From the NCBI GenBank assembly GCA_029204225.1, contig CM055092.1, forward strand, positions 67,209,923 through 67,273,922: DNA of 64,000 bases, given 5' to 3'. The notes under the pieces are model-generated. The model was not told where the DNA came from and searched no databases. It worked only from the letters and a program-made list of their open reading frames with translations. Origin of the DNA: Diphasiastrum complanatum. Lineage: Eukaryota > Streptophyta > Lycopodiopsida > Lycopodiales > Lycopodiaceae. Positions 23,517 to 34,442 of the stretch are shown piece by piece. The position numbers and the translations under genes are program-made. The stretch's first letter is position 1. Each line of letters opens with the position of its first letter.

Positions 23517-26500
23517 TCACACGATAATATATCGGGCTTGTGAACTTCTTGCGGTAGGATGAATTGGAGCGATATACTCCAACCCCCACTTCTCGAATGG
23601 TGCTTGAGATAGTACTGGATGTAACAGATCATAGTTCAGTCTTGTCGGCCTCTTAGCTCTTTGGCACACATCGCATTTCTTCAAGTATTCATCCGTATCC
23701 TTACGAATCGATGGCCACCAGCATCCTGATTGTAGGATCTTGCGAACTATAATGTCGGATGCAAAATGACCACCACCCATGCCTTCATGCGAAATTGAGA
23801 TAATTTGGGCGGCCTCATATGGAAGAATACATCTTCGAAGAATACCATCTGTTCCTCTTCGATACAATTGGCTGGCAATCAGTTGATAAGGTCTAGCTTC
23901 CAATTTCCACTATTCCGCCTTGGGTAAATATTTATCTGGTTGGCCCCGCATTAAATATTCGACTATATCAGCGGCCCATTCATGTACAGTGTCAATATAA
24001 AACAAGGCAGCGTCAGGTGGCTCGTCATCAGGTAGGGCTGATTCCCCTTGATTTGTGACACATGATCTGCCATGTATGTTGCTTTCCCTTGCGAACCACT
24101 ATCTGAAAATCAAACTCCAACAACGGAAGTAACCAACGAGTGATTCTCTCTGTGTTGCAAGTTTTATTTACAAGATATAACAAGGGTTGATGGTCCGTAT
24201 AAAAAACAAAATTCGTGGCCATCAAATAATGTCGAAACTTCTTAACTACGTAAATCATTGCCAGTGTCTCTTGTTCTGTAGTCGAATAATTTATCTCTAA
24301 GTTGCTGAGATGTCGGCTTGCAAATCGGATCGGAAATTCTTTTTGTGTTCTCCTGATTGGGCTAAGACAACTCCTACTACATATTGCGATGCGTCCGTAT
24401 GCACGTGAAACTCTATGGACCAATTGGGCGGACGTAGAATTGGAGCTGAGACCAATACATCCTTAAGTTTCTAGAAAGCATGTAGGCTTCCTCAGTGCAA
24501 TGTGGTTCCGTTGTGAGTTTGTAGATTGGTCGTGCTAACTCCGCAAAGTCTAAAATGAAGATCTTGTAATAGTTAGCATGACCCATGAAAATGTAGACTC
24601 CGCGGATCGTTCTTGGTGGTGGCAAATTGACAATGATCTTTATCTTCGATAGATCTGCGATCCTGTGTCTTGATACTATGTGGCCAAGAATTAGGCCATG
24701 CATCACACAAAACTGACATTTTTTTGGGTTCAAGGATAACTAATACTCGTGGCATTTCTTCAGCACTTTCTCCAGATTGGATTAGTACTCCGAGTTAGGT
24801 CCATGCATGCACAGATCATCCAAGAAAATCTCCAGAAATTTTTGCAAATACTCTTTGAATGCCGCCTGCATAACTCATTGAAAGGTACTTGGGGCACTGC
24901 AAAGTCCAAACGGCATGACCTTATAGGCATAGGTCCCCCATTCCATGGCGAATGTTGTCTTGTGCTGATCTTGCAGTGCTATTTTCACCTGATTGTAGCC
25001 GCTGAAGCCATCTAGGAAACTGTAGGCTTCTGCCTGCTACTCTGTCTATAACACTCTCCGTAAATGGTAGAGGAAAACGATCCTTCTTGTAACTACATTT
25101 AGTGCTTTCTAGTTCACACAGATTTGCATTTTGTCGTTCTTCTTGGATATAATGACTATTGGTGACACCCATTCAGTGTGCTCGATTTCATAGATGAAAT
25201 CAACATCTAGCAATTTCTACAACTCTTGCTTGATCAACTCTGTATAGTTCGGGTTGCAGCGATAGTAACGACTTACCTTGGGGACCTCTCCATCCACCAA
25301 GGGTATAGTATGGCTGGACTACTGTTGGAGGGATACCCTTCAGATCACTATAATTCCAAGCGAAACAATCTCTGTATTCCACCAACAATCATCGTAATCT
25401 TTTGAATTGTGTGGGCAATAATTGTTCTCCCACATGTGCGAACTTTTCTTCTTCTCTTGGCTCAGCTAGGTTAATAAGTTGCATTCGTGCAGGTCCTTCA
25501 AAGACTTGCTCCATTGGTTCTTGATTTTGATCAGGTTCTGGTTGAGCTTGCGGCATCATAATTACTACATCGTCTAAGGTATAGCTCTTGAAGGTTTCTG
25601 GCATCTCATGAACTGGTGTTCGGAGAGATTCCTCCTTCAGTATATTGACTCATAATTTTTGGGTTTTCAATCATCTGAGAGGAAGATGATGTTGCATCTG
25701 AGTCCATTCAAACTGACTTCAAGAAATCCAACACCTTCTTTTTTCTTTTTCTGCTCACAGAGTTGGGTTCATCCTTGTTGTCCTTCTTCGGAACTGGTGT
25801 GACATTCACGTCATAATTGCGAATATCAGCATCCACCATAGCTATGCCTCCTTCAGTAGATCACTTCATTGGATCATCTGGTTGTAACATTGTCTCAGCT
25901 GGTTTTTTTTGTTGGCAGGTGCCTTGGGTGGATCTATCTTGGAAACTTTAGCCATTGCAGATTTTTGTGGTGGCTGAGCTGGTACTTTCTTAATTCCATA
26001 ACGATCTGGTCCATATGTTGCAGGACCTGCTCATCTGTCAGCTCAGTCCCCTTATTTAAGTAAAAGCATATTGCCAAGAGATTAAATCATCGTCCACAGG
26101 GTCCTCAATAGCTCCCGCTGATAGCCATGCCACATTCATCATGTTCACCCCGAAAGTGATTGGTGTGTCCAATGTATAGCACTTGGGTGAAGATGTGTTG
26201 GGTTCTGGATCTGAATCCTGCTGACAAGCATGCCCAGCCATACAGTCAACAGTTGCTAATGCGTCCATCCATCTCATGATATTTGTTTCAGAATTGTAAT
26301 GACCTCCCCTGGCTTGCCTTGGGCGATCGATCGTATGATCAATGGTGGATGATCTGTCATCAGCTTTTGGTGTTATAGGTTTCACCGCCCATGTGGTTGG
26401 ATCAACCTTTACAGCCTATTCCCTGTTCTCGAAGGTGAGTTTTGCGGTTCCCCAGTTGTGAACCACATGCGCAGTTCTCAACCATGGTCTTCCTAGTAAA

Positions 26501-26950
26501 ACGCAGTAGGTAGAAGGGGATTCAGGTATGTCCATCACCACAAAAGTGATCACAAACTGCATTCTTGCTATTTTTACAAGCATGTCGTCAACTACACCTT
26601 TTGGTTTAACATAGGATTGATCTGCTAGTTTGATGGGAAATCTCGCTAGCTGCAATCCTTGCAAACTCCATTTCCGGTACAAATTAGTGGATCAAATTTA
26701 CACCTGATCCTCCATGTACCACTGCTACCTCGTCCTCGAATCTCTTATGCTTGATCGGTAGGGCAATATTGTGTTCTTCGCTTTCCCATGTTGTCCCAAT
26801 GTGGAGGACATTGTTTGTTTCTTTGTAGCCCGCACAATATATGGGCTCTGGTGTTACTAGCTCCGCTTCAACTTTGGCCCATTTGTACCTCTCGCAGGGA
26901 TCACAGTCGCTATATTTGGTATGGATCTAGCTCTGAAAATCTCAGCGAAT
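23517..26950 (-). pseudogene. Ty3/gypsy pol: protease, RT, RNase H, integrase N-terminus
   Basis: From right to left on the minus strand, the first part is a protease-region stretch with VVMDIPESPSTYCVLLGRPW (26682-26416). RT follows, with FLDGFSGYNQVKIA, WGTYAYKVMPFGLCSAPSTF and FLEIFLDDLCMHG (about 25050-24780). RNase H contains INYSTTEQETLAMIYVVKKF and FVFYTDHQPLLYLV (24423-24028). The integrase zinc domain has HEGMGGGHF and KKCDVCQRAK (23903-23640), with the HHCC residues intact. The core starts WGLEYIAPI, with Glu where the first catalytic Asp is expected, and stops at 23517, so the other catalytic residues are missing. Multiple frameshifts are present. Gag is not seen between the leader (26975-27575) and the protease. 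Confidence 0.82.
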
Positions 26951-26974
26951 ATCAGATCTCGCGGAAAGTACAAA

Positions 26975-27580
26975 TTTCACTGTTTGCGAGGATTCAAAAC
27001 CACTATTTTGCTCTGATCTTCACCAATAATTTGTACTAACTCTCGCAGACTTCATCACTCATGTAAAAGAACATTCTGAAGCCAATGGAATGGTCTGCGA
27101 GAATTTGATAGATCTTCTGATTTTAGTGATTTTTAGGCACTCAAATACAATTTTATGCTCACTAGAATCAAACTAACTCTCACAGACTCTGCTGTGTCCT
27201 TGTCTCACTGAGATGGAACTTCAAAATTCTCTGCGAGGGTTCTTGGTCACTGGAATTGAAAATTTTGGTGTCTGCGAGGGTTCTGATGGATTTTCCTGTC
27301 TTTTTCTTACTAGGAACCTTCGCAAGAGCACTTAGACTAGGAACTAACTCTCACAAGCTTATGTGTGCCCTGGTCTCATAGAGATGGAACTTCATAGAGC
27401 TCTGCGAGAGTTCTTATGAAGATCTGATTTTTTTTTTTACAAGGGTTTTTTGAAATTTTTACGATTTTTCTCTGATTTTTCAAAATATGCTTGGAACCAA
27501 CTCTCGCAGGCTTCTATGGAGACTACTTCACCATTCAAATATACTACTATACAATAATTTTCCAATTTCACGTTTGTAGA
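26975..27580. repeat. Array of CTGCGAGGGTT-type motifs in non-coding gypsy leader
   Basis: Variants of TCTGCGAGGGTTC and its complement AACTCTCGCAG occur near 26980, 27045, 27098, 27175, 27230, 27272, 27317, 27342, 27400 and 27500, in both orientations and roughly every 30-80 bases. There is no coding sequence. The array lies upstream, on the minus strand, of the gypsy pol remnant at 23517-26950, so it is probably part of that family's LTR or leader. The gypsy element at 27581-41499 inserted at its right edge. Confidence 0.65.
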
Positions 27581-27938
27581 TGTAATAGATCCTAACACCA
27601 TAGTAGGGCAAACACTAACTGATCCACCCAAACTTGCCTACTCCCTAATATAGAGTAAGCCTCTCCTAGCCCAGTGTTAGGACTGGTAACATGCAACTGC
27701 CAAGTGTCGGCAATGTGTCACTGACGTGGCCGACTGCACGTCGGGACTCAACTGGGAGCCCTGTCCTGCTGACAGGGTCCCTAGACTGTGTTAGGCCCGC
27801 CGTGGCTATGGACCGTGCTGGGGCACACTACTCACATTGTCTTGCCCTGTTGGTTGTGTACGCTAGACACGACCCTGATTGTGGTATTTCACCTATCTGT
27901 GTTCTCTAGGGTTTGGCACTAGTCACGAGCTCGTCACA
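27581..27938 (-). repeat. 3' LTR of the 27581-41499 gypsy element
   Basis: 358 bases, TG...CA on the minus strand, preceded (minus sense) by the polypurine tract. A 72-codon open frame on the plus strand occurs in both LTRs, but it is only LTR sequence. Confidence 0.95.
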
Positions 27939-27951
27939 CTCCCTCCCCCTT
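27939..27951 (-). other. Polypurine tract of the gypsy element
   Basis: AAGGGGGAGGGAG on the minus strand abuts the 3' LTR and overlaps the pol stop codon. Confidence 0.9.
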
Positions 27952-28036
27952 AAGAACCGTCTTGGTCCTCTAAGACAAAGTCTGGAAAAATCTTGCGAAG
28001 GACGCTACCTCTTTCCCAAGTGGCATTCTCAACAGG
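27950..28036 (-). pseudogene. Chromodomain C-terminal half of gypsy integrase (split)
   Basis: Codons ENATWERGSVLRKIFPDFVL and the stop at 27950-27952 complete the chromodomain that starts at about 35720. The break falls at the target site of the nested element (ACAGG on both sides). Chromodomains steer integration to heterochromatin in chromoviruses. Translation from 28249 through the nested LTR into this piece gives a chimeric 99-codon frame with a Gly/Ala-rich start. Confidence 0.85.
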
Positions 28037-29280
28037 TGTTGTAAAGCTACCTTTAAAAGCTTTACTTCCGGCGCCATCGGCGCCAGCTATGTCCCCGGCG
28101 CCAGCAGCGCCCCTGCTGCTCCCGGCGCCAATGGCGCCGGCGCCGCTCCCGGCGCCACTGTGACCAGAATCCAGCCGGCGCCAAGTTCCTATGGCTGAAA
28201 ATCTTTGATCGGTTCTAGCGAAGTCCAGAGAGCTCAGATCGATGTGCAATCACCTCACACGATCTAGGCATGATTAAAGGAAGCCTGGGGATCAATAAAA
28301 TCTAGAGAGAGAAAATGACTTTCTAGAAAGAGAAAATCCTAGAGAGAGAAAAACGTGCTTTACCAGCTTGGGTAGAGTGCTTGGTATGAGGGGGGGTGCC
28401 GAATCACACCAATACTATAGGGGAGTGCGGGTTGCGACTCAGGGCGAGCTCCAACCAAGTCTCAGCCTCCCTTGCTGGAATGTTGTCATGGCTCTCGCCT
28501 TGGCATGCTAGCGCCCCGGAGACTAGGGTCGGTCACACACTTGAAATGTAACCTTCTCAGATTTATAAATAAAGTGGGATTTTCCTCAAACTGACTCTGA
28601 TTACCTTCTGGGTTTCAGTGTTCGGTAAAAGCGCCAGTTGTAAGGCCGCTTTCAAAATTTTTAACTTGGCACATAGCTGAGGGTCGTATCCCGGGACGCC
28701 AGCGGTATGCCGTCGGGACCATTCGGTCCGTGGCGCCAACGGTATGCTGTCAGGACCATTTGGTCCAGGAACTGGTTGTTTCCATATCTGTCGCGGCTTG
28801 CGGTTCTGAGTGTTCCTTGCATGAACGTGAATGGGTTAAGCTCTTGGGGAACGGGCTCTAACCTGTCGGCTGAGTTGGATGGCTTGCTTGGGTGGATGTT
28901 ACCTGTTTATGGTTGTCCAGTCTGGCGTGGCGCCAGGTTGACTTCCAGCGCTCGTGACGAAGCTATCAGTTGGTTAAGTCTGATGTAAGTCAGACCGCTT
29001 GCTTGGAATGGATGTTACTCGTTTGTAACGAAGCTTCGAGTTGGTTAAGTTTGATGTATGTCGGGCGGCTTGCTTGGAGGGAAGTCACCCACATCGGGAC
29101 CCCGGATCTGGCATGGCGCCGGTTGGATCTCAATGTTGGTTTTCGGAACTTCAAGTTGGTTAAGTCTGATCGTTGTTGGCGAGTTGGCTGCTTGTATGTC
29201 AAGTGGGTTTGGATGGCAAGAGTTGAAGGCTGGGAAGCTAAGTCGTGGTTCTCGGCTCCCTTTGGGATGCCTGCGCTACA
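28037..29280 (+). repeat. 5' LTR of the nested element (1244 bp)
   Basis: It begins with a cluster of GGCGCC palindromes (about 28070-28175). Near 28870-29200 it contains degenerate repeats with GGTTAAGTYTGATGTA and GCTTGCTTGGA. It ends GCGCTACA two bases before the primer site. Confidence 0.93.
28068..28178. repeat. GGCGCC palindrome cluster
   Basis: Several GGCGCC hexamers within about 110 bases at the start of the LTR. The cluster recurs in the partial LTR at about 32775-32887 and, shortened, in the right LTR at 34475-34561. Confidence 0.9.
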
Positions 29281-29282
29281 TG

Positions 29283-29295
29283 TGGTATCAGAGCC
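29283..29295 (+). other. tRNA-iMet primer-binding site of the nested element
   Basis: TGGTATCAGAGCC lies two bases after the 5' LTR. It is a perfect match to the plant initiator-tRNA primer site. Confidence 0.92.
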
Positions 29296-29370
29296 GACTG
29301 GCCGGTCAGCTATGTGGATCTCACGAAAATGGCCACGATTTGGGGTTCATCAAGACAACTGTTGTGCAAG

Positions 29371-29756
29371 GTGCTGCCCATAGTGTAAGCACGGGTGCGT
29401 CCATGGTCGGGGTGGTCGGCAGAACGGGGGACTTGATGAGTCAAGGTGCTGCCCTTGAGGTGTAAGCACAGTTAGTTCTCGCGGTTCGGGCTTGGCGCTG
29501 TCTGCACGTAGGACGGATGAGGCAAAGTGCTGCCTAGGGAGGTGAAAGCACGGTCTGTACCTTGTGGGGTGCGGGGCGACATATTCGAACTGTATAGGTT
29601 AACCATTGATACAGAGATGCTGCTCAAATTTGGGTGTAAAGCACGGGTGGTTAGCTGCCGGTGCGGGATAGCTGCCGATCGTTTAGCTATAAGGGCTATC
29701 GACCAAAAAGTGGTGGGGCGTGACTGAGGCAATGTGCTGCTTAATGGTGAAAGCAC
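29371..29756 (+). repeat. Five recurring stem-loops GTGCTGCC...TAAGCAC
   Basis: Stem-loops at 29371-29392, 29446-29469, 29527-29551, 29617-29644 and 29734-29756 share a GTGCT(GCC) left arm, a 9-20 base loop and an AGCAC right arm, usually followed by GG or AG. The fourth has ATGCT/AGCAC. They lie in the first 500 bases behind the primer site, where LTR elements keep dimerisation and packaging signals. A packaging role is inference. Confidence 0.7.
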
Positions 29757-29994
29757 GGATGGTTGGATGGATGTTTCCCCGTGGGCTAATTCTGTGATAG
29801 ACTTGTGTGGGCGCGGCTAGGCCTTTGTTACTTGTTAGTAAACCTGCCTGAGTGTCTTACTTGTACGTATTCGTGGTGAGTCTTAGTACTCGTGATTTGC
29901 CTGGTTTGCATGATTGCTTATGATACAAGGAGCTGATGGCTCGAGAAGGAACCTTTTCTTTTGAAGGCTGATACCATCAAACAAAGAGGACTAC

Positions 29995-30498
29995 AGAATC
30001 TGTGGGGCGGATTTGAAGTTCAAGTACTCACACGTGAACGACAACGAAACGACTCAATGTTTGCAAAGGATGGATGGCTAGCCTGTTTCTTGGGTTAGTT
30101 TCATTTGCGACAACGCCCACCAGACGCAAGCAGGAAGTCAAAAGTTGGAAAGGGCCATTTCAGGTGAGATCTTCTATGGAGCAGTTGGTCTTCATTTTGG
30201 GACGGCCACCTTCGGAACTGAAACTCACTGAGCATGGGCGATATCCAGAATCTGTGCGGCGGATTTGCAGTTCAAGTACTCGCACGTGAACGACAACGAA
30301 ATGACTCAATGTTTGCAAAGGATGGATGACTAGCCTGTTTCTTGGGTTAGTTTCATTTGCGACAACGCCCACCAGACGCAAGCAGGAAGTCAAAAGTTGG
30401 AAAGGGCCATTTCAGGGGAGATCTTCTATAGCAGTTGGTCTTCATTTTGGGACGGCCACCTTCGGAACTGAAACTCACTGAGCATGGGTGATATCCAG
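29995..30498 (+). repeat. 252-bp tandem duplication
   Basis: GACTCAATGTTTGC begins at 30051 and again at 30303, and the surrounding sequence matches through the whole period with few differences. A further copy of the same interior resumes at 32917 behind a partial LTR. Confidence 0.9.
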
Positions 30499-31182
30499 TA
30501 TGAGTTGGGTTTTTCCTCAAAGGGGAAAAGACTAGGATCCTCTTCAGAGATTGGCAACAAGTTGGATCGAGCCATAATCCTAGCAGATGGGAAGCAAAGT
30601 GTTGGAAAGGCTTTTGTCCGAAGAACTCTACTCTAAAGTTCGATCAGCTGATTTATTAAGTGGAGGGAAACTATCACACACACCTCTCTCTTGGGGCAAA
30701 TTTTGAATGAAAGTTGATCAAAATGGGGGCAAATTCAAGGTGACCTAGCCATACTCACACGAGGAGACTGGCGAACTTTGGACCTAATAAGTTGACAAGT
30801 TTTTGTTGTGGAAAGGAAAGTTTGTTATAGGCTTTCTCTGGACCAGCAATGATGAGGAAACATATGAGTACGCTGGCTTGTGTTACGCGTAAGGCAGCAG
30901 ATCAATGAAGGAACTGAGAAAGTTGAGTCTTGCATGAGAGACTTGGTATTTCGAACAGACGCTAAGGGACAGTTCGCCTTGAGATCGGATTAGTGCAAAC
31001 TCTGGGTGCATGTTTCTGATTCAAAGAGAGCTACTTGAAGCCAAGCTCGATGCACACTTCTTGTTTTGACTGTGAGGCAACTAACCAGTGATGGAATTGT
31101 GAAAGTCAAGTTTTGCGCGACGGACATGGTGCTTCAAACAAACGCGAAGAGGTAGTTCGGATGCGGATCAAACTGGTGCGAC

Positions 31183-32100
31183 TGTTGTAAAGCTGACTCA
31201 GGTGCACCCAACGTGCCCTGTAAGACTCTAAGGGGTGACACTCCCTAAAGTCCCAGAGCAAGTTAGAACGTCAAGGACTGAGCCTCCGACCTGTGGTGAG
31301 CCAGTCAAGTAGTCACAAGTCATGAGCTAGCTCTGGAGCTCGAGTCATGGCCTAGTCAGGAAGCAAGTTGATTCTGCCACCGGAACGGCTCCCGGGACCC
31401 ATGTCCGGGAGCCAGACTGATTCTTCCAGGCTTGCCAGGCTTAATCAGCAAAATAAAAACTAAGTCCCAAAAAGCGTGCTTTACCAGAAAGCACTATGTT
31501 TCAGAACAGAGGGGGTGCGCCGAATCACAGCAGAACTATAGGGGGAGTCCGGCAGACAGAAACTTGGGCAGCTCAACCAGCGCCAGGAATCCAGTCGCCA
31601 GGTCTCAGCTCCCTCTACCAGCACGAGCCAGGCACAATGCCCAGCACGTGTTGGTGGCCCCGAGACCGGTCAGTCTATGTATGAATGTAACCTCTTCCAA
31701 ATCTAATAAAGTTGATCCTTGGGGATGATTACCATTTCGGTTTCGCCTCCGGGACTAGTCCAAGTGGAAGGACCCTTACTACAACCTTTTTGCGTCGCTG
31801 GCGCCTAAGGGTCCCTGTCATCGACATGGGGCTTGCCGCTATGCCAATTGGTCAGTTTGGCGACCACTATGCCTTGGGTTTCATGTGTGGCTTGTCTTTG
31901 CCTTTGGTTACCTTTTGGTGACGGATTCTGAGTTGGCTTTCGGGTTGGTTGGGATTCCAGTTTTCTTAAGTCTGAATGGTTAAGCTTGTTACGATTCTGA
32001 GTTGGCTTTTACGTAAGTGCATGATGGATGAATGTTAGACTTAAGCGCGTGTTGGGGAAACCGCTCAAGTCCCAGCGCCCTTTGAGGCGCCGGCGCAACA
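31183..32100 (+). mobile_element. Solo LTR (918 bp) with target duplication
   Basis: It starts TGTTGTAAAGCT, ends GGCGCAACA, and is flanked by GCGAC at 31178-31182 and 32101-32105. The duplicated interior copy (near 33795) reads GTGCGACCCTTTGG with no insert, so it is the empty site. The LTR shares its start and several blocks with the 1.2-kb LTRs around it (GTGCTTTACCAG, GCCGAATCACA) but is otherwise diverged, so it comes from a related family. Such single LTRs arise by recombination between the two LTRs of an inserted element. Confidence 0.92.
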
Positions 32101-32742
32101 GCGACCCTTTGGCTTTCCACGAGGTCAATGGTTACATTTGGGCTGATTCAAAGAGCTACTTCAAGCTAAGGAGAGGTGCATTGCGGAGTTTGCCTACCAT
32201 AAAGAGCCAAGATGGAAAAGTATCAAGATCAGGCTTGGACAAGGAGAGAAATCAAGGTGCAGAAGCAACAAGGCACGGAGTGGACCATAAAGTGGGCAAT
32301 CAAACGATAAATCCTTCGGCTCAGGGAGCCTTGATACCTGTGCGGAACTGAACAAATCTGGAGCTCAGGGAGCTCAACACAAAGTGCATCAAGGACAAAT
32401 CAGGAGCTCAAAGGAGTTCCAAAGTCGAAAGTCAGAAGCGACAGGGGCGAACATTTCAAAGAAAGGCCTCTGTCACCAGTTAATAAGGTTCTCGGGTTTT
32501 ACGAAAGCGATATCAAATCTACGCTTTTCCCAGACAAAGATATATTTTCAAGTTATGTAATTTTTCAGTACAAAGAGCTGAGCCTCCGACTTGTGGTGTG
32601 CCAGCTTCAATGTTAATAAAAAGTGGCCAGTAAATTGAGTACTGTGCCAAGTAGCTTAAATGTATAGTTATTTTAATTGGGAGACACCTTTACTTTAATC
32701 TGACATCTGATGAGGACATCAGATTTTATAAAGGTGGGGTGG

Positions 32743-32916
32743 ATGTTGTAAAGCTACCTTTAAAAGCTTTACTTCCGGCGCCATCGGCGCCAGCTATGTC
32801 CCCGGCGCCAGCAGCACCCCTGCTGCTCCCGGCGCCAATGGCGCCGGCGCCGCTCCCGGCGCCACTGTGACCAGAATCCAGTCGGCGCCAAGTTCCTATG
32901 GCTGAAAATCTTTGAT
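32743..32916 (+). repeat. Partial internal LTR copy
   Basis: The first about 174 bases of the 1.2-kb LTR, preceded by a polypurine tract, then switching directly to interior sequence at GACTCAATG. This gives the order LTR - interior - partial LTR - interior - LTR. Confidence 0.9.
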
Positions 32917-34442
32917 GACTCAATGTTTGCAAAGGATGGATGGCTAGCCTGTTTCTTGGGTTAGTTTCATTTGCGACAACGCCCACCAGACGCAAGCAGG
33001 AAGTCAAAAGTTGGAAAGGGCAATTTCAGGGGAGATCTTCTATAGCAGTTGGTCTTCATTTTGGGACGGCCACCTTCGGAACTGAAACTCACTGAGCATG
33101 GGTGATATCTAGTATCAGTTGGGTTTTTCCTCAAAGGGGAAAAGACTAGGATCCTCTTCAGAGATTGGCAACAAGTTGGATCGAGCCATAATCCTAGCAG
33201 ATGGAAAGCAAAGTGTTGGAAAGGCTTTTTGTCCGAAGAACTCTACTCTAAGTCCGATCAGCTGATTTTATAAGTGGAGGAGAACTATCACACACACCTC
33301 TCTATTGGGGCAATTTGAATGAAAGTTGATCAAAATGGGGGCAAATTCAAGGTGACCTAGCCATACTCACACGAGGAGACTGGCGAACTTTGGACCTAAT
33401 AAGTTGACAAGTTTTTGTTGTGGAAAGGAAAGTTTGTTATAGGCTTTCTCTGGACCAGCAATGATGAGGAAACATATGAGTACGCTGGCTTGTGTTACGT
33501 GTAAGGCAGCTGATCAATGAAGGAACTGTGAAAGTTGGGTCTTGCATGAGAGACTTGGTATTTCGAACGGACGCTAAGGGACAGTTCGCGTTGAGATCAG
33601 ATTAGTGCAAACTCTGGGTGCATGTTTCTGATTCAAAGAGAGCTACTTGAAGCCAAGCTCGATGTACACTTCTTGTTTTGACTGTGAGGCAACTGACCAG
33701 TGATGGAATTGTGAAAGTCAAGTTTTGCGCGACGGACATGGTGCTTCAAACAAACGCAAAGAGATAGTTCGGATGCGGATCAAACTGGTGCGACCCTTTG
33801 GCTTTCCACGAGGTCAATGGTTACATTTGGGCTGATTCAAAGAGCTACTTCAAGCTAAGTGAGAGGTGCATTGTGGAGTACTCAATCTTTGCCTACCTTA
33901 AAGAGCCAAGATGAAAAAGTATCAAGATCAGGCTGGGACAAGGAGAGAAATCAAGGTGCAGAAGCAACAAGGCACGGAGTGGACCATAAAGTGGGCAATC
34001 AAACGATAAATCCTTCGGCTCAGGGAGCCTTGATACCTGTGCGAAACTGAACAAATCTAGAGCTCAGGGTGCTCAACACAAAGTGCATCAAGGACAAATC
34101 AGGAGCTCAAAGGAGTTCCAAAGTCGAAAGTCAGAAGCGACAGGGGCGAACATTTCAAAGAAAGGCCTCTGTCACCAGTTAATAAGGTTCTCGAGTTTTA
34201 CGAAAGCGATATCAAATCTACGCTTTTCCCAGACAAAGAGATATTTTCAAGTTATGTAATTTTTCAGTACAAAGAACTGAGCCTCCGTCTTGTGGTGTGC
34301 CAGCTTCAATGTTGATAAAAAGTGACCAGTAAATTGAGTACTGTGCCAAGTAGCTTAAATGTATAGTTATTTTAATTGGGAGACACCTTTACTTTAATCT
34401 GACATCTGATGAGGACATCAGATTTTATAAAGGTGGGGTGGA
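32917..34442 (+). repeat. Second interior copy of the nested element
   Basis: It repeats the first interior (from 30303 on, and from 32101 to 32742) at high identity but lacks the solo LTR. It ends with its own polypurine tract AAAGGTGGGGTGGA directly before the right LTR. Confidence 0.9.
34429..34442 (+). other. Polypurine tract of the nested element
   Basis: AAAGGTGGGGTGGA abuts the TG start of the right LTR; the same tract precedes the partial LTR at 32743. Confidence 0.85.

Noticed and set aside
27691-27909. 72-codon plus-strand frame repeated at 41237-41452
   Set aside because: The duplication is explained by the two LTRs of the gypsy element; it is antisense to the element and has no coding signal.
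32028-32351. 107-codon frame and its shorter copy at 33859-34050
   Set aside because: It crosses the right end of the solo LTR and so joins two unrelated sequences; the second copy is truncated differently.
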